Positions 34,515 to 43,903 of a DNA stretch of 56,940 bases are shown piece after piece. The stretch lies in NCBI GenBank assembly GCA_002698785.1, contig PAAG01000040.1, forward strand, positions 1-56,940, read 5' to 3'. Below the pieces are notes generated by a model, which had not been told where the DNA came from, searched no databases, and saw only the letters and a list, made by a program, of their open reading frames with translations. Position 1 is the stretch's first letter. Each line of letters opens with the position of its first letter. The position numbers and the translations under genes are program-made. Source of the DNA: Verrucomicrobiales bacterium (GTDB lineage Bacteria > Verrucomicrobiota > Verrucomicrobiia > Verrucomicrobiales > DEV007).

Positions 34515-35690
34515 ATGAGATTTTCCTACCGCTGTGTTGTGAGAGTAATGGTACTCGTCCTGACCTTTTTTGCTTTTGGTTGGGAAAACGCTGAAGGATC
34601 TAGTTCGAAGAATCCACGGGTTTTGTTTCTGGGGGATTCTCTGAGTATTGGTGCGTTTGGAGCTACGCTTGATAGTTCGATGAGAGCGGCGGGATTTGAA
34701 GTGCATACTGTGGTCGCGGGAGGGGCCAGCCCGTATTACTGGCTGAAGAATTACCAATCTCTTCCCTGCACAATCGGCTTTTGGGAGAAGTCACCGACTT
34801 CGGAGCGCCGGCTCGGGTATGTTCGTGCTGTGCCAAAGCTTGAGGATCTGCTCGTGCAGCATAAACCGAATCTCGTGGTGGTTCAGACGGGGATCAATCT
34901 GTATGCGACCCTTCGGTCCAAGCGTCGGCCAAAGGAAGATAATGTGGCAGAGGTGCAGTCGCTGATCGAGCAGATGTGCTATTCGATTTCCAAGGGTGGT
35001 GCCACGTCTTACTGGATTTTGCCGCCACACTCTCACGAAAAACGCTATCCCATCGAGCTGCAGGAGGAACTGGCGTCTATCATGCGTCGAACGGTGAAGC
35101 GATTCGATGGAGAGGTTTTCGAAAGCGGAGAGGTCACTCACTTCGATGATCCGTATCCTGCGACCGATGGTATTCACTACGGTCCAGCGGATGCAAGGGA
35201 GTGGGCTACGAAGGTATCAACTCACTTTGCGACGTATGCCAAGATGGAACCGGATTCGAAGCCGGAAACTACGATCGTGCGTGCGTTGCCCTTGCAGGCC
35301 GTTCCCGTAGTGGACGGATCGCGAGGTGCCTACAGTTCGTCGCGAACGGATGTCGGGGCGCAACGTGATGAGGTCGATCTAGAGCTTCGACTTGTCGAAA
35401 AGTCAGTGTTGAACAATTTGGCGGAATTGGATTATTCCAACGCACTAGGGATCTACGAATATGAAGTCGTAAACGATCGACGTGGAAACTATCCCTTTGA
35501 TAAAATTCGGGTGGCGCATGGTATCGTTTTTGGACGAAGGCATACTGGCGCCGCAAATCGTGAAATTGGCAGCACGATAGGTCTGACTTTGGTTCCGCTC
35601 TCGAAATATAAGTCGCTGAATACCTGGCAGGTCGTCGACGATTTGCGTCCGAACTTTGAGCTGCCACCCTATACGCCGAAGCTGGACTGA
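34515..35690 (+). CDS. Secreted SGNH/GDSL-type hydrolase
   Basis: 391 aa from the ATG at 34515, which has a GGAG four bases upstream and gives a clean signal peptide (VVRVMVLVLTFFAFGW); the earlier frame start at 34479 does not. SGNH features: FLGDSLSIGAFG with the nucleophilic Ser, block II Gly in VVAGGASPYYW, block III Asn (GIN), and block V DGIHYG with the catalytic Asp and His. An extra C-terminal domain of about 130 residues ends with Pro-rich YTPKLD. Likely a periplasmic or surface esterase, for example removing acetyl groups from polysaccharide. A possible operator lies just upstream (34445). Confidence 0.82.
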   Translation: MRFSYRCVVRVMVLVLTFFAFGWENAEGSSSKNPRVLFLGDSLSIGAFGATLDSSMRAAGFEVHTVVAGGASPYYWLKNYQSLPCTIGFWEKSPTSERRLGYVRAVPKLEDLLVQHKPNLVVVQTGINLYATLRSKRRPKEDNVAEVQSLIEQMCYSISKGGATSYWILPPHSHEKRYPIELQEELASIMRRTVKRFDGEVFESGEVTHFDDPYPATDGIHYGPADAREWATKVSTHFATYAKMEPDSKPETTIVRALPLQAVPVVDGSRGAYSSSRTDVGAQRDEVDLELRLVEKSVLNNLAELDYSNALGIYEYEVVNDRRGNYPFDKIRVAHGIVFGRRHTGAANREIGSTIGLTLVPLSKYKSLNTWQVVDDLRPNFELPPYTPKLD

Positions 35691-35691
35691 T

Positions 35692-37017
35692 TTATTTCGC
35701 GATATCTGCGATCAGCTTTACCAGAAAAAGCGCGCTCAGGACGGCGAGAAACCAATGGACGCGTTTCCACTGTCCGGTTGCATACATGAGTATGGTGTAG
35801 AGGACGAATCCAGCGGCAATTCCCTCTGCAATCTGGAAATTGAGCGGAATCAGCAGAACGATGGCGAGAGCAGGAATGGCTGCCCGCCAGTCTTTCCAAT
35901 CCAGTCTTTTCAGGCCAACCATCATCATACCCCCTACCATGAGAAGCGCGGGTGCGACGGCGGCAGCTGGTATTGCGGTAAGGATAGGGTGAAAGAAAAG
36001 GGCCAGTAAAAAACAGATAGCTACGGTGACAGAGGTCCAGCCGGTCTTTCCTCCAGCTTCGATACCGGTTGCCGATTCGATGTATGAAGTGACGGGGGAA
36101 GTTCCGAGGCAGGCACCGACCGTGGTAGCTCCTGCGTCAGCGAGAAGCGCCTGTCGCATTTTGGGAAGGTTCCCATTTTTGTCTGTGAGTCCTGCTTGGC
36201 GGGATACGCCGATGAGAGTTCCGATGGTGTCGAATAGGTCGACAAAGACTAGTGTAAGGAGAGGGATCCACGCTGTGCCCGGGTTTTTAAAGGGGTAAAG
36301 CCAGTCGACCTGAAAGAGAATGGGGGCCAATGATGCGGGTTTCGAAACGACGGAATTCGGAGTCGGGGTGACCGGAGTTCCGTTGAGAGAAAGAAAGAGG
36401 CCGACAATGGTGGCGAGTGCTACGCCACACAGAATCGCCCCTGCGAAACGGAGGCGGTAGAGGAGAAGAATGGCGATGAGGCCGATAGCAGCAATGAGGA
36501 GAATCTGCCAGGGGACGTTCGAAAAGCCAGCCCATTGAAGGGCGATAAACCTTGGGGCTGGGTCTCCGAAGAGGCCGATATTTTTGAGGCCGATCACGAG
36601 GATGAATAATCCGATCCCCGCCTGAATACCGGTTTTCAGGGCGTCCGGGATGGCTTTCACAACCTGCTCGCGAAATCCTGACGCAGATAGAATCAGGAAA
36701 AGGACTCCTGTCCAGAACACGAGCCCGAGGGCGCCCTGCCAGGGTATCTCGAGCTGACCACAGATGGTGAAGGTGAAAAAAGCATTCAACCCCATTCCCG
36801 GAGCCAATGCGATGGGGTAGTTGGTGAGGGCAGCCATCAGGAGTGTCCCGACGATGGCTGATAATGCGGTTGCGGTGACGAGCGCGTTTGCATCCATTCC
36901 AGTGATGGCAAGCATCCCGGGATTGACCACAAGAATGTACGCCATTGAGGCGAAGGTGGTAATTCCGGCAAGAACTTCGCGGCGCCAGAATGGGCCTTGT
37001 TTTTGAGCGGTAGCCAT
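35692..37017 (-). CDS. AzgA/NCS2-type purine permease
   Basis: 441 aa from the ATG at 37017; the frame extends to 37065 but the upstream part is not membrane-like. About 13 hydrophobic segments. Family motifs: GITTFASMAYILVVNP near the N-terminus, NYPIALAPGMGLNAFF in the segment 3 region, and GLFILVIGLKNIGLF; these belong to the AzgA-like adenine/guanine/hypoxanthine proton symporters rather than the xanthine or uracil groups. It takes up purine bases across the inner membrane. Its stop is two bases from the SGNH stop (convergent). Divergent from the pseudouridine synthase gene. Confidence 0.9.
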   Translation of the reverse strand: MATAQKQGPFWRREVLAGITTFASMAYILVVNPGMLAITGMDANALVTATALSAIVGTLLMAALTNYPIALAPGMGLNAFFTFTICGQLEIPWQGALGLVFWTGVLFLILSASGFREQVVKAIPDALKTGIQAGIGLFILVIGLKNIGLFGDPAPRFIALQWAGFSNVPWQILLIAAIGLIAILLLYRLRFAGAILCGVALATIVGLFLSLNGTPVTPTPNSVVSKPASLAPILFQVDWLYPFKNPGTAWIPLLTLVFVDLFDTIGTLIGVSRQAGLTDKNGNLPKMRQALLADAGATTVGACLGTSPVTSYIESATGIEAGGKTGWTSVTVAICFLLALFFHPILTAIPAAAVAPALLMVGGMMMVGLKRLDWKDWRAAIPALAIVLLIPLNFQIAEGIAAGFVLYTILMYATGQWKRVHWFLAVLSALFLVKLIADIAK

Positions 37018-37132
37018 CAGGTATCCCGCGCAACGTGTGTCAGAGCGCTCGAGTGGACAAGGCAAAAGTAATCGAAAAGGGGAATGCTCTTGATATCATG
37101 AGGGCCAACGTGTTCTTTCGTGCTCGGTCTTG

Positions 37133-38083
37133 ATGGATACTTCTTCCGAAAATGGTTCTTCCCAATGCACAGTCACTGTCCCTGAATCAGCGGACGGTGA
37201 GAGGCTGGATCGTTTCTTACCCGGAGCTCTGGAAGCAGCCGGGCATTCTCTTTCACGCTCCGCGGTGCAGGGACTGATCAAGGATGGTGCGGCACTGGTA
37301 AACGGGAAAAAGGTAAAGCCTCGGCATGCTGTGGCTGTTGGAGATGTAGTGGTAGTCAGTTTTCCTGAAGCGAGATCCGAAAAGCCGGAAGCGGAGGATA
37401 TTGAAATCACCGTGTTGTACGAAGACGACGATATTATTGTCGTGAACAAGCAGACGGGGCTCGTGGTTCATCCTGCCTCAGGTAATCTGGACGGAACTCT
37501 GGTAAACGCACTGTTGCATCATTGTGATGGCAAGCTATGTGAACTGGCTGGCGACGATCGGCCTGGGATTGTGCATCGGTTAGACAAAGATACGTCCGGT
37601 TGTCTGGTCGCGGCAAAAACGGAGACGGCGTACCATTCTCTTGTGGCTCAATTTTCGGGGAGGGAAACCGGGAAGGAGTATCTCGCAATCACGAACGGAG
37701 TTCCGACCCAGCAACAGGGCACCATTGAAAATCGCATCGGACGCCACCCCGTAAACCGCCAGAAGATGGCGGTCCTCGAAGCGCCTGCGGGAAAAGAAGC
37801 GGTAACGGATTTTGAAGTGATCCGTCAGGATGAAGGCGGAAAATGGGCCGCAGTGAAGTGTGTGATTCACACAGGGAGGACTCACCAGATTCGAGTGCAC
37901 CTGAAGGAGTGTCTGCATGCTGCCATTCTCGGAGACCCGATCTATGGGCAGCCTTCGAGACAGAAAGTGAAGGTGGGGCGGCTGCTGCTACATGCGAGAC
38001 GCCTACGTTTCCGGCATCCCGTTACAGCTGAAATGGTCGAGTTTGAAGCTGAGGTTCCGGAAGAATTCGAGCCGTTTCTATAG
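37133..38083 (+). CDS. RluD-family 23S rRNA pseudouridine synthase
   Basis: 316 aa from the ATG at 37133 (the codon before it is TTG, also possible). An N-terminal S4 RNA-binding domain (about 15-75, ERLDRFLPGALEAAG...) precedes the catalytic domain with HRLDKDTSG, catalytic D151. LLYEDDDIIVVNKQ-type entry and the late GRTHQIRVHL and GDPIYG motifs are present. Length matches RluD, which makes pseudouridines in the H69 loop; RluC would be similar, so the exact site is uncertain. The 3' end overlaps the convergent flippase gene by 6 bp. Confidence 0.93.
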   Translation: MDTSSENGSSQCTVTVPESADGERLDRFLPGALEAAGHSLSRSAVQGLIKDGAALVNGKKVKPRHAVAVGDVVVVSFPEARSEKPEAEDIEITVLYEDDDIIVVNKQTGLVVHPASGNLDGTLVNALLHHCDGKLCELAGDDRPGIVHRLDKDTSGCLVAAKTETAYHSLVAQFSGRETGKEYLAITNGVPTQQQGTIENRIGRHPVNRQKMAVLEAPAGKEAVTDFEVIRQDEGGKWAAVKCVIHTGRTHQIRVHLKECLHAAILGDPIYGQPSRQKVKVGRLLLHARRLRFRHPVTAEMVEFEAEVPEEFEPFL

Positions 38084-39490
38084 AGGAGAGCTGACCGGGT
38101 GTACGAGTTCTTCTTCCATGACCGGAGGTTCTGGGGTCTGCGTGCGGCCTTTCTTGAAGAAGAGTGGGAACAGCCATCCAGAGAAAAGCACAAGTGTTCC
38201 TGCCATGGCTGCGTAGAGAGTGCCGAGGTTACCGGTCGTCATCACTATCATTGTTCCTAGTCCGAGGAGGAGGAGGCCTTCGGCGACAACGGTCCAGGCG
38301 ACTTGCGAAACCCACCCGACGCCGAGAGCGAAGACTTGATTGATGTGTCGCCAAATGTGAAGCGTGAAGTAGGCGGAGAAAGCAAGAAGAGTCATTCGGG
38401 TGAGTTCAAAACCGGAAGATACGTCGGTTTTTAATTCCTCACCTGCCCACAAAGGAAGGAGGATGGGGCCGAGCGCAACGAGCCCAATGGTGGTAGCGAT
38501 ACCAAACGCGATTCCTCCCAGAGAAAGGCGGCGGGAAGTTTTTGTGATCCATGCCTCGTCGTTCCGCTCGTAGGCGTCCATGAGGGCGGGCCAATAGGGG
38601 CGGGTGATCATTCCCACGACGTTGGTCAATGAGAAGTGCACGGTGATCATCACGGAATACACTCCGACGGCTTCGGGACCGATGACGCGACCGATGACAA
38701 AGGCGATCATATTGTACTCGATCATCGCGGCGAGAATGTAGGTAATCGAAAAGCGAAATCCGTCGAAGGCGAGGGGGCGAACGAGCTTTCTTTTAAAAAG
38801 AGAGAATTTCGGAATCAGATAGGGGCGCTGGATGAGGAGGTGAATGGTGTTTCCCAGTTTGGCGAGGACGATGGAACCATTTACGGCGAGCAGGAGGAAC
38901 TCGATGGTGGGAAAGTACCAGATTCCAGTCAATAGAGCGACTGCAGCAACGACGTTTCCGGCCGCGCCCCATGAATTGTTGAAGCGGGTTTCCTGATATC
39001 CGTCCCGGCCCATTTCAAATGTGGCGCAGATCATTTCCAGGACCATGATGCTCAAACCGATCCAGGCAGCTCGTTGCATGATCTCGGCAACCGGGGCGAA
39101 CTCGTCTCCAAAAAGGTCGGGAATAGGAATGAAAATGAGCAGTGCTGCTGCGATCGCTCCCATAAGGAGGGAGAGCCCTGTGCTGAGAAGTATGCTCGTA
39201 GAAAAAACGGTCGTCTCCCGTTCCCGGTCCTTTTTCGCGACTGCGCGGGAGATTTCACGGGTCAGCGCGGGGCCGATGCCTATGTGGAACATATCGATCA
39301 TTCCCACGGCGAGGGTGATCGCTGCGTAGACGCCGAACAGCTCCATCCCGAACTGGCTGATCGCGATGGGGATGGAAACCAATCTGAGGACAATCGTTCC
39401 GACTTTGGAAATCAAAGACGTAACAATCGCCAACCGTATTGAACGATCGCGGTTGGCAGTGCTGTCATCGTGGGAATCCGGGGTGCTCAA
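38078..39490 (-). CDS. Polysaccharide flippase (MOP/Wzx-like)
   Basis: 470 aa integral membrane protein with about 12 hydrophobic segments and few charged loops; the first pair is LVSIPIAISQFGMELFG with ALTREISRAVAKKDRER following, typical of oligosaccharide flippases (Wzx, MVF/MATE superfamily). It would move undecaprenyl-linked glycans or another amphipathic sugar lipid across the inner membrane. No other polysaccharide genes are next to it apart from the FkbM methyltransferase 18 kb away. Starts 88 bp from the end of the sorbosone-like gene downstream in coordinate order, same strand. Confidence 0.85.
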   Translation of the reverse strand: MSTPDSHDDSTANRDRSIRLAIVTSLISKVGTIVLRLVSIPIAISQFGMELFGVYAAITLAVGMIDMFHIGIGPALTREISRAVAKKDRERETTVFSTSILLSTGLSLLMGAIAAALLIFIPIPDLFGDEFAPVAEIMQRAAWIGLSIMVLEMICATFEMGRDGYQETRFNNSWGAAGNVVAAVALLTGIWYFPTIEFLLLAVNGSIVLAKLGNTIHLLIQRPYLIPKFSLFKRKLVRPLAFDGFRFSITYILAAMIEYNMIAFVIGRVIGPEAVGVYSVMITVHFSLTNVVGMITRPYWPALMDAYERNDEAWITKTSRRLSLGGIAFGIATTIGLVALGPILLPLWAGEELKTDVSSGFELTRMTLLAFSAYFTLHIWRHINQVFALGVGWVSQVAWTVVAEGLLLLGLGTMIVMTTGNLGTLYAAMAGTLVLFSGWLFPLFFKKGRTQTPEPPVMEEELVHPVSSPL

Positions 39491-39578
39491 GCTTCAGAGA
39501 TAGTGTTCTCTAAAGTATCGCATTTGTGGAAATTATAGCAAGATGGAATAAGAAGCCAAAGTTTGCTGTCGTTGCTGG

Positions 39579-41045
39579 TCACTTCGGGATCTCGTTCAGG
39601 GTGTAGTAGGCTTCGTTGTGGAGCAAGGGGGCTCCTTCCTCACTCTTCAGTCCTGCTGCTACGAGGGCGTGGACGTGTCCTTTTGTGAGTGGCTCTACTT
39701 TGAGCTTGAGGCTTTTTCCGTCTTCGGCAACCGACGCGACAGAAACCGTTGGTTCCACCTGATCGACCTCGGGGCTACCGTATGCTTTCTGGTAGATGTA
39801 GGTGAAAGCTTCCATTGAGAAGGCTTCGTCAGTGGCGGTCGATTTGTCGATCGGTTTGGTGAAAGTGAGTTCGAATCCATTTGGTGTCGCTCGCATTTCA
39901 TGGATTTCGAATGGCACTTTTCCTGTCCATGTGACGCGTTCGAAGTTGTAGAGTTTTCCTCCACGGGCTCCCCAACCGCGATTGGAGCCGCTGGTGTAAA
40001 GAATGCCATCCTTACTGATGCGGACTCCAATGTTTCCAGAGCCAAAACCTTCCAGGAATGGGAACATGGCACCCTGATAAAGACCGTTCACCTTTTCTAG
40101 ATAGACGCGATGGATCTTGGAATGCGTTTGTTCGCCCACGAATACCTGTCCGGCAAAAGGACCGAACTTTCCTTCGCTTAGGTCAGGTTCTATGCCTGTG
40201 GGTGAATTTCCTACTCGTTGGTGGGGAAGAATGACGGCAGGAGGAATGAGTTGGGAAATGTTTCCGCGCTCTGTAATCGTGCGGCTTCCTTCCTCGGTGT
40301 AGGGAGGATCTGTAGGGCGATCCCCGAGGGCTCCTTTCGCGAAAGGAAACCAGATATTACCGTTCGGGTTGCCTTGAAACGAACCCGGCTTGATCCACTT
40401 GAGCGAACTGGTTCCATTCCAGGCGCCCTGGTTATCGGTGTAGAAAACGTCGCCGGAGGCATTGAATCCGACTCCGCCGGGGGAGCGAACTCCGCTGGCA
40501 GTGGGGAGCATCGTGCCGTCTTCGTTGATACGGAGTACCCAGCCACGATAAAGCGATTCAGCGGTGAATGATCCTGTCAGGCAGAGAGCGAGCCAGAGAT
40601 TGCCCTCGTCGTCGAATCGAGAACCAAAAGTGTATTCGTGGTAGTTTCCGTTGATGCCCCAGTCGTCGTTGACGGTCTCGAAAACATCGGCACGGCCATC
40701 ACCATCTTCGTCTTTCATCCGTGTGACTTCGGGACGTTGTACCGTGTACAGCCAGCCGTCTTTCCAGGCTAAGCCAAGGGGCTCGTGGAGATACTCGGCA
40801 AAGAGCGTCCATTTGGCTGGCTTGTCAGGGTACTCCGCTGCATTTTCAATCATCCAGATTTGTCCACGCCGGGTGCAGACTGCAACACGACCATCGGGAA
40901 TCAATTCGATGGCGCCACCTTCGATCACCGCATCATCCGGGGCAGGAATAGCAGTGATCGTATAGTAGTCGGATTCCTTTGGATCTTCTGCGTAAGCGGA
41001 GAATGCTAGAAAGCAGGGGGCCAGTAGGGAGAGAATTCGCTTCAT
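39579..41045 (-). CDS. Secreted beta-propeller, sorbosone/glucose dehydrogenase-like
   Basis: 488 aa with a Sec signal peptide (1-19, KRILSLLAPCFLAFSAYA). The mature part has the repeating blades of the PQQ-type or soluble aldose dehydrogenase propeller: AIELIPDGRVAVCTRRGQIW, EPLGLAWKDGWLYTVQRPEV, LWLALCLTG, YTSGSNRGWGARGG. DEDGDGRAD is a metal-binding-like loop. Such proteins are frequent in Planctomycetota and Verrucomicrobiota, often beside cytochrome c domains, as here: the gene follows the cytochrome/PA14 gene by 24 bp on the same strand, so the two are probably one periplasmic oxidation unit. Substrate unknown. Confidence 0.8.
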   Translation of the reverse strand: MKRILSLLAPCFLAFSAYAEDPKESDYYTITAIPAPDDAVIEGGAIELIPDGRVAVCTRRGQIWMIENAAEYPDKPAKWTLFAEYLHEPLGLAWKDGWLYTVQRPEVTRMKDEDGDGRADVFETVNDDWGINGNYHEYTFGSRFDDEGNLWLALCLTGSFTAESLYRGWVLRINEDGTMLPTASGVRSPGGVGFNASGDVFYTDNQGAWNGTSSLKWIKPGSFQGNPNGNIWFPFAKGALGDRPTDPPYTEEGSRTITERGNISQLIPPAVILPHQRVGNSPTGIEPDLSEGKFGPFAGQVFVGEQTHSKIHRVYLEKVNGLYQGAMFPFLEGFGSGNIGVRISKDGILYTSGSNRGWGARGGKLYNFERVTWTGKVPFEIHEMRATPNGFELTFTKPIDKSTATDEAFSMEAFTYIYQKAYGSPEVDQVEPTVSVASVAEDGKSLKLKVEPLTKGHVHALVAAGLKSEEGAPLLHNEAYYTLNEIPK

Positions 41046-41069
41046 GTCTGGTAAAGGGTTAGGAGGGGA

Positions 41070-42710
41070 TCAGGATTCGAGTGGTGCGTTCCAGCGATAG
41101 GTAACTGTGATAGAGGACTCGCCGCTTACGGGAACGAGAGTTTCTTTTTTACCTTCGATCTGTCTGGTTACAGGATCGGCTCCCTGGATTTTGATTTTCA
41201 TTTTCTGACCGATATCGATCCATCCATCCTTCGTTTCCTGAGAGCCGGTGTCTGCCAGGCGAAGGTATAGGTTTTCATCCGCCTTTCCTTCAAACTCAAT
41301 GGTGCGAACGAGAGATGTTACTCCTTCAATCTCTTCCGGATTCATTCGGTCGGTAACGGTGAGTTTTTTGAAATCATATTTGAAGGTAGGAAATCGGTTC
41401 TTATCCAATCGGTAACCGCGGAACTGGTAGTCCGGGTGCTTCACGTTGATCGTTATTTCTTTCTGCGGATCGAGGGTGTCACGCTCATACTTCACCTTCG
41501 TCTCGGAAATCGGCTGCCATGGTTCGTCGAGACTCTCAAGAACTTGTAAGGGCATGCCTTGAGCTGTTTTTACGCGATCCTTTCCAAGAGGATTACTGCC
41601 TGAGCCACGGGCATTCCAGTTCGGAGAGGCATCCATAAATTCGCCTCGGTAGACGTAGGCAAGGTTCAGATTGTCGGCATCCCAAACGGCGCTGACTTTA
41701 TCAGGATAGCCAACTCCGATGGAACGTGGTTTTGCATCGGGGAGAAAAGCGCGATGCACGATCGCCTCTCCGGGGTTGCGAGCGGTGAGGGGAATGGGGT
41801 CGTAGGATTTTGATTTTGCTTTGCCTTCGCTTCTCACTTCAGAGATCCAAATCGTTCCCTGCTTTCCACGAACATAGGAGGAGAGGAATCGCTGACCGCC
41901 TCCGTCGAAATAAAGAATTTTGAATGTGTGCTCGCCCGCTTCGAGTTTGTTCTTTATTCGTTGAGTGCTTGCCGGGTGGATGCCGTCGTTTCCTACTCGC
42001 GTTTCTCCATCTACAACAAAAGCAGATCCATCGTCCGATGTGATTGAGAGGATGTATTCGTGGGTGTCGGGCAGGGAAAGGTTTCCTTCGAATACCATTC
42101 CGAATCCACCCTTTATGTCTTTGGCTGGTTCCAGGGAGATAAGGTTGTTCTCCAGTTTGCCGGTTTTGATTGGTGTGAGCTGGGAAAAATCGGGTAGTTC
42201 CTCCCACTTCCCTTCATAGATTGAATAAGTCACATTGGAGAGGAGTTTTGGTTCCTGCTCTGCCTTCAACATGTCTTCGAGATCAGACCGTTTCCATGGG
42301 CTCTTCTGGTCGGCGAAGGTCTTGCGTGCCTTGGCTACGGAGGCGGGGGAAACTTTTTGCCTTTTACCTGCGAACTCCTTCGTTACGTAGGCGATTACGG
42401 CAGCAATTTGTTCGTCATTCAGGGCGGCTTCGAGAGGTAGCATTGCCTGCACGTATTTGTTGTCCTCCTTGGCTATCCCTTTCAGAACAATTCCCGTGGC
42501 CAGAGTGTTGTCTTCCAGTTTGAGATACTTTGAACCGTGAAGAGACGGCGCCATGGACAGGTCTCCTGCTTTGATGCCTTTGCCGTCTGGACCGTGGCAA
42601 GCGACGCACAACTGATAGGTCTGCTGGCCCAGCTTCATTACTGCGTCGTCTTGAGATAGAACCGGTCCTGTCGCGAGCAGTGCTGAGAAGAAGAGTAGAA
42701 TTCGCTTCAT
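41070..42710 (-). CDS. Secreted cytochrome c with PA14-like domain
   Basis: 546 aa with a signal peptide ending near LS-QDD (residue 19). A class I cytochrome c domain follows: C35-V-A-C38-H39 heme site, ELQVACHGPDGKG-type loop, and AMLPLEAAL with the likely axial Met. From about residue 180 a PA14-like beta-barrel (EYILSITSDDGSAFVVDGE, FKILYFDGGGQRFL), then a long beta-rich C-terminal region. Periplasmic electron acceptor fused to a carbohydrate-binding domain; it precedes the propeller gene and may accept its electrons. Both start with the same MKRIL. Confidence 0.85.
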   Translation of the reverse strand: MKRILLFFSALLATGPVLSQDDAVMKLGQQTYQLCVACHGPDGKGIKAGDLSMAPSLHGSKYLKLEDNTLATGIVLKGIAKEDNKYVQAMLPLEAALNDEQIAAVIAYVTKEFAGKRQKVSPASVAKARKTFADQKSPWKRSDLEDMLKAEQEPKLLSNVTYSIYEGKWEELPDFSQLTPIKTGKLENNLISLEPAKDIKGGFGMVFEGNLSLPDTHEYILSITSDDGSAFVVDGETRVGNDGIHPASTQRIKNKLEAGEHTFKILYFDGGGQRFLSSYVRGKQGTIWISEVRSEGKAKSKSYDPIPLTARNPGEAIVHRAFLPDAKPRSIGVGYPDKVSAVWDADNLNLAYVYRGEFMDASPNWNARGSGSNPLGKDRVKTAQGMPLQVLESLDEPWQPISETKVKYERDTLDPQKEITINVKHPDYQFRGYRLDKNRFPTFKYDFKKLTVTDRMNPEEIEGVTSLVRTIEFEGKADENLYLRLADTGSQETKDGWIDIGQKMKIKIQGADPVTRQIEGKKETLVPVSGESSITVTYRWNAPLES

Positions 42711-42840
42711 TTGAAAGTTGGAAGGTGGGAGGCTAAATTACCAATTCCTCGCCGTCAAAAGCGTCTGAGGACACATCTGCGCAAGAAAATCCCCCGATTG
42801 TGTCTCAAATCTTTGTGAAGGTGACAAGAAACGAATAGAC

Positions 42841-43800
42841 ATGTTTGCCCCCTTGAAACGAATCAAATCGCTGTACTCTCTCGTTGTTATCGCTCTCTTA
42901 TGCGCTGTTTCGACCTCCCAATCTCAGGATGAGTCGCTGCCCGAGTGGCATGATGACTATCAATCTGGTGTGGAGCAGGCAAGAAAAGAAGGAAAGGATC
43001 TGCTACTTGTTTTCACAGCCACCAGTTGGATAGAAATCTGCGAAGAGTTTTATAAAGAGATCTTGAGACAGCCGGACTTCATGCAGCCGGTCTCAGAAAA
43101 GTTTGTTCTCATCAAACTTGAGTATCCAAAGGATGGGAAGTTGCAAAAAGAAGAAGCATTCCAGAAGTCCCTTCTCCGCGATGCTTACCGAGTAAACGGG
43201 TTTCCGACCGTAGTTTTCACCGATGCGGAGGGCAGGCCTTTTGGAATGAATGGGTATATGCCCGTCACCCCCGCTGAATATGCTGAGGTAGCACTGGCTA
43301 TCAAAGATTCTCATAAGAAAACCCTCGAGTCTCGCGAAGCGGCAGGGAACCTTTCTGGCATAGAGCGCGCAAAGAAGTTGATTGAAAGCGTCCCTCATCT
43401 TCCCGGCAATTTCGCGGCCCGATATTACAAAGAAATCTTGGAAGAAGTGGTCGAACTGGATCCGGAGAATACTCTCGGACACACGGAAAAGTTCCGGAAG
43501 CTCCTGGCTGATGCGGAGTATGCCACGAAAATGCAGGTTCTGGCAAAGGACGTGCAATGGCAAAAAATGATCGATCTTTCTGACCAGTACATCGAGGATT
43601 TCGGTTTGGAGGGGACCGAGAAACAGAAAGTTCTCATGAACAAGGCAGGAGTGCAAAAGCAGCAGAACAATGCTGTTGGGATGATCCAGACGCTGGTCGA
43701 AATCGTCAAAATAGATGAGACTTCTCCGCTTGGTTTGCAGGCCCAGCAACGGCTTGATGTTCTCCGCGCAGGTCGCCTGGAAGGTGAATTGGCGCGTTAG
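42841..43800 (+). CDS. Secreted thioredoxin-like protein lacking the first active-site Cys
   Basis: 319 aa with an N-terminal hydrophobic segment (SLYSLVVIALLCAVSTSQS). A thioredoxin-fold domain starts near 40: KDLLLVFTATSW, with the active-site loop W63-I-E-I-C67. In DUF255/DsbD-gamma-like relatives it would be W-C-x-x-C, so here the first Cys is Ile and only the resolving Cys remains. The cis-Pro loop (NGFPTVVF) is intact. A helical C-terminal half follows, perhaps TPR-like. It could be a non-redox binding protein or a monothiol holdase. Encoded alone. Confidence 0.8.
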   Translation: MFAPLKRIKSLYSLVVIALLCAVSTSQSQDESLPEWHDDYQSGVEQARKEGKDLLLVFTATSWIEICEEFYKEILRQPDFMQPVSEKFVLIKLEYPKDGKLQKEEAFQKSLLRDAYRVNGFPTVVFTDAEGRPFGMNGYMPVTPAEYAEVALAIKDSHKKTLESREAAGNLSGIERAKKLIESVPHLPGNFAARYYKEILEEVVELDPENTLGHTEKFRKLLADAEYATKMQVLAKDVQWQKMIDLSDQYIEDFGLEGTEKQKVLMNKAGVQKQQNNAVGMIQTLVEIVKIDETSPLGLQAQQRLDVLRAGRLEGELAR

Positions 43801-43862
43801 ATTACTTTATTTTTTAGAAATATTAAGTAATAGTATTTTTCTCAGGAATTGAGTTCTCTTTC

Positions 43863-43880
43863 GTTCCTGTTGTCAGGAAC
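43863..43880. promoter_or_regulatory. Inverted repeat upstream of the LysM lipoprotein gene
   Basis: Perfect 7-bp arms GTTCCTG / CAGGAAC with a 4-nt spacer, 24 bp before the ATG at 43904, at the edge of an AT-rich block. It may be an operator or a leader hairpin. Confidence 0.35.
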
Positions 43881-43903
43881 AAACTTTGAAGCTTCCGGGA
43901 GAA

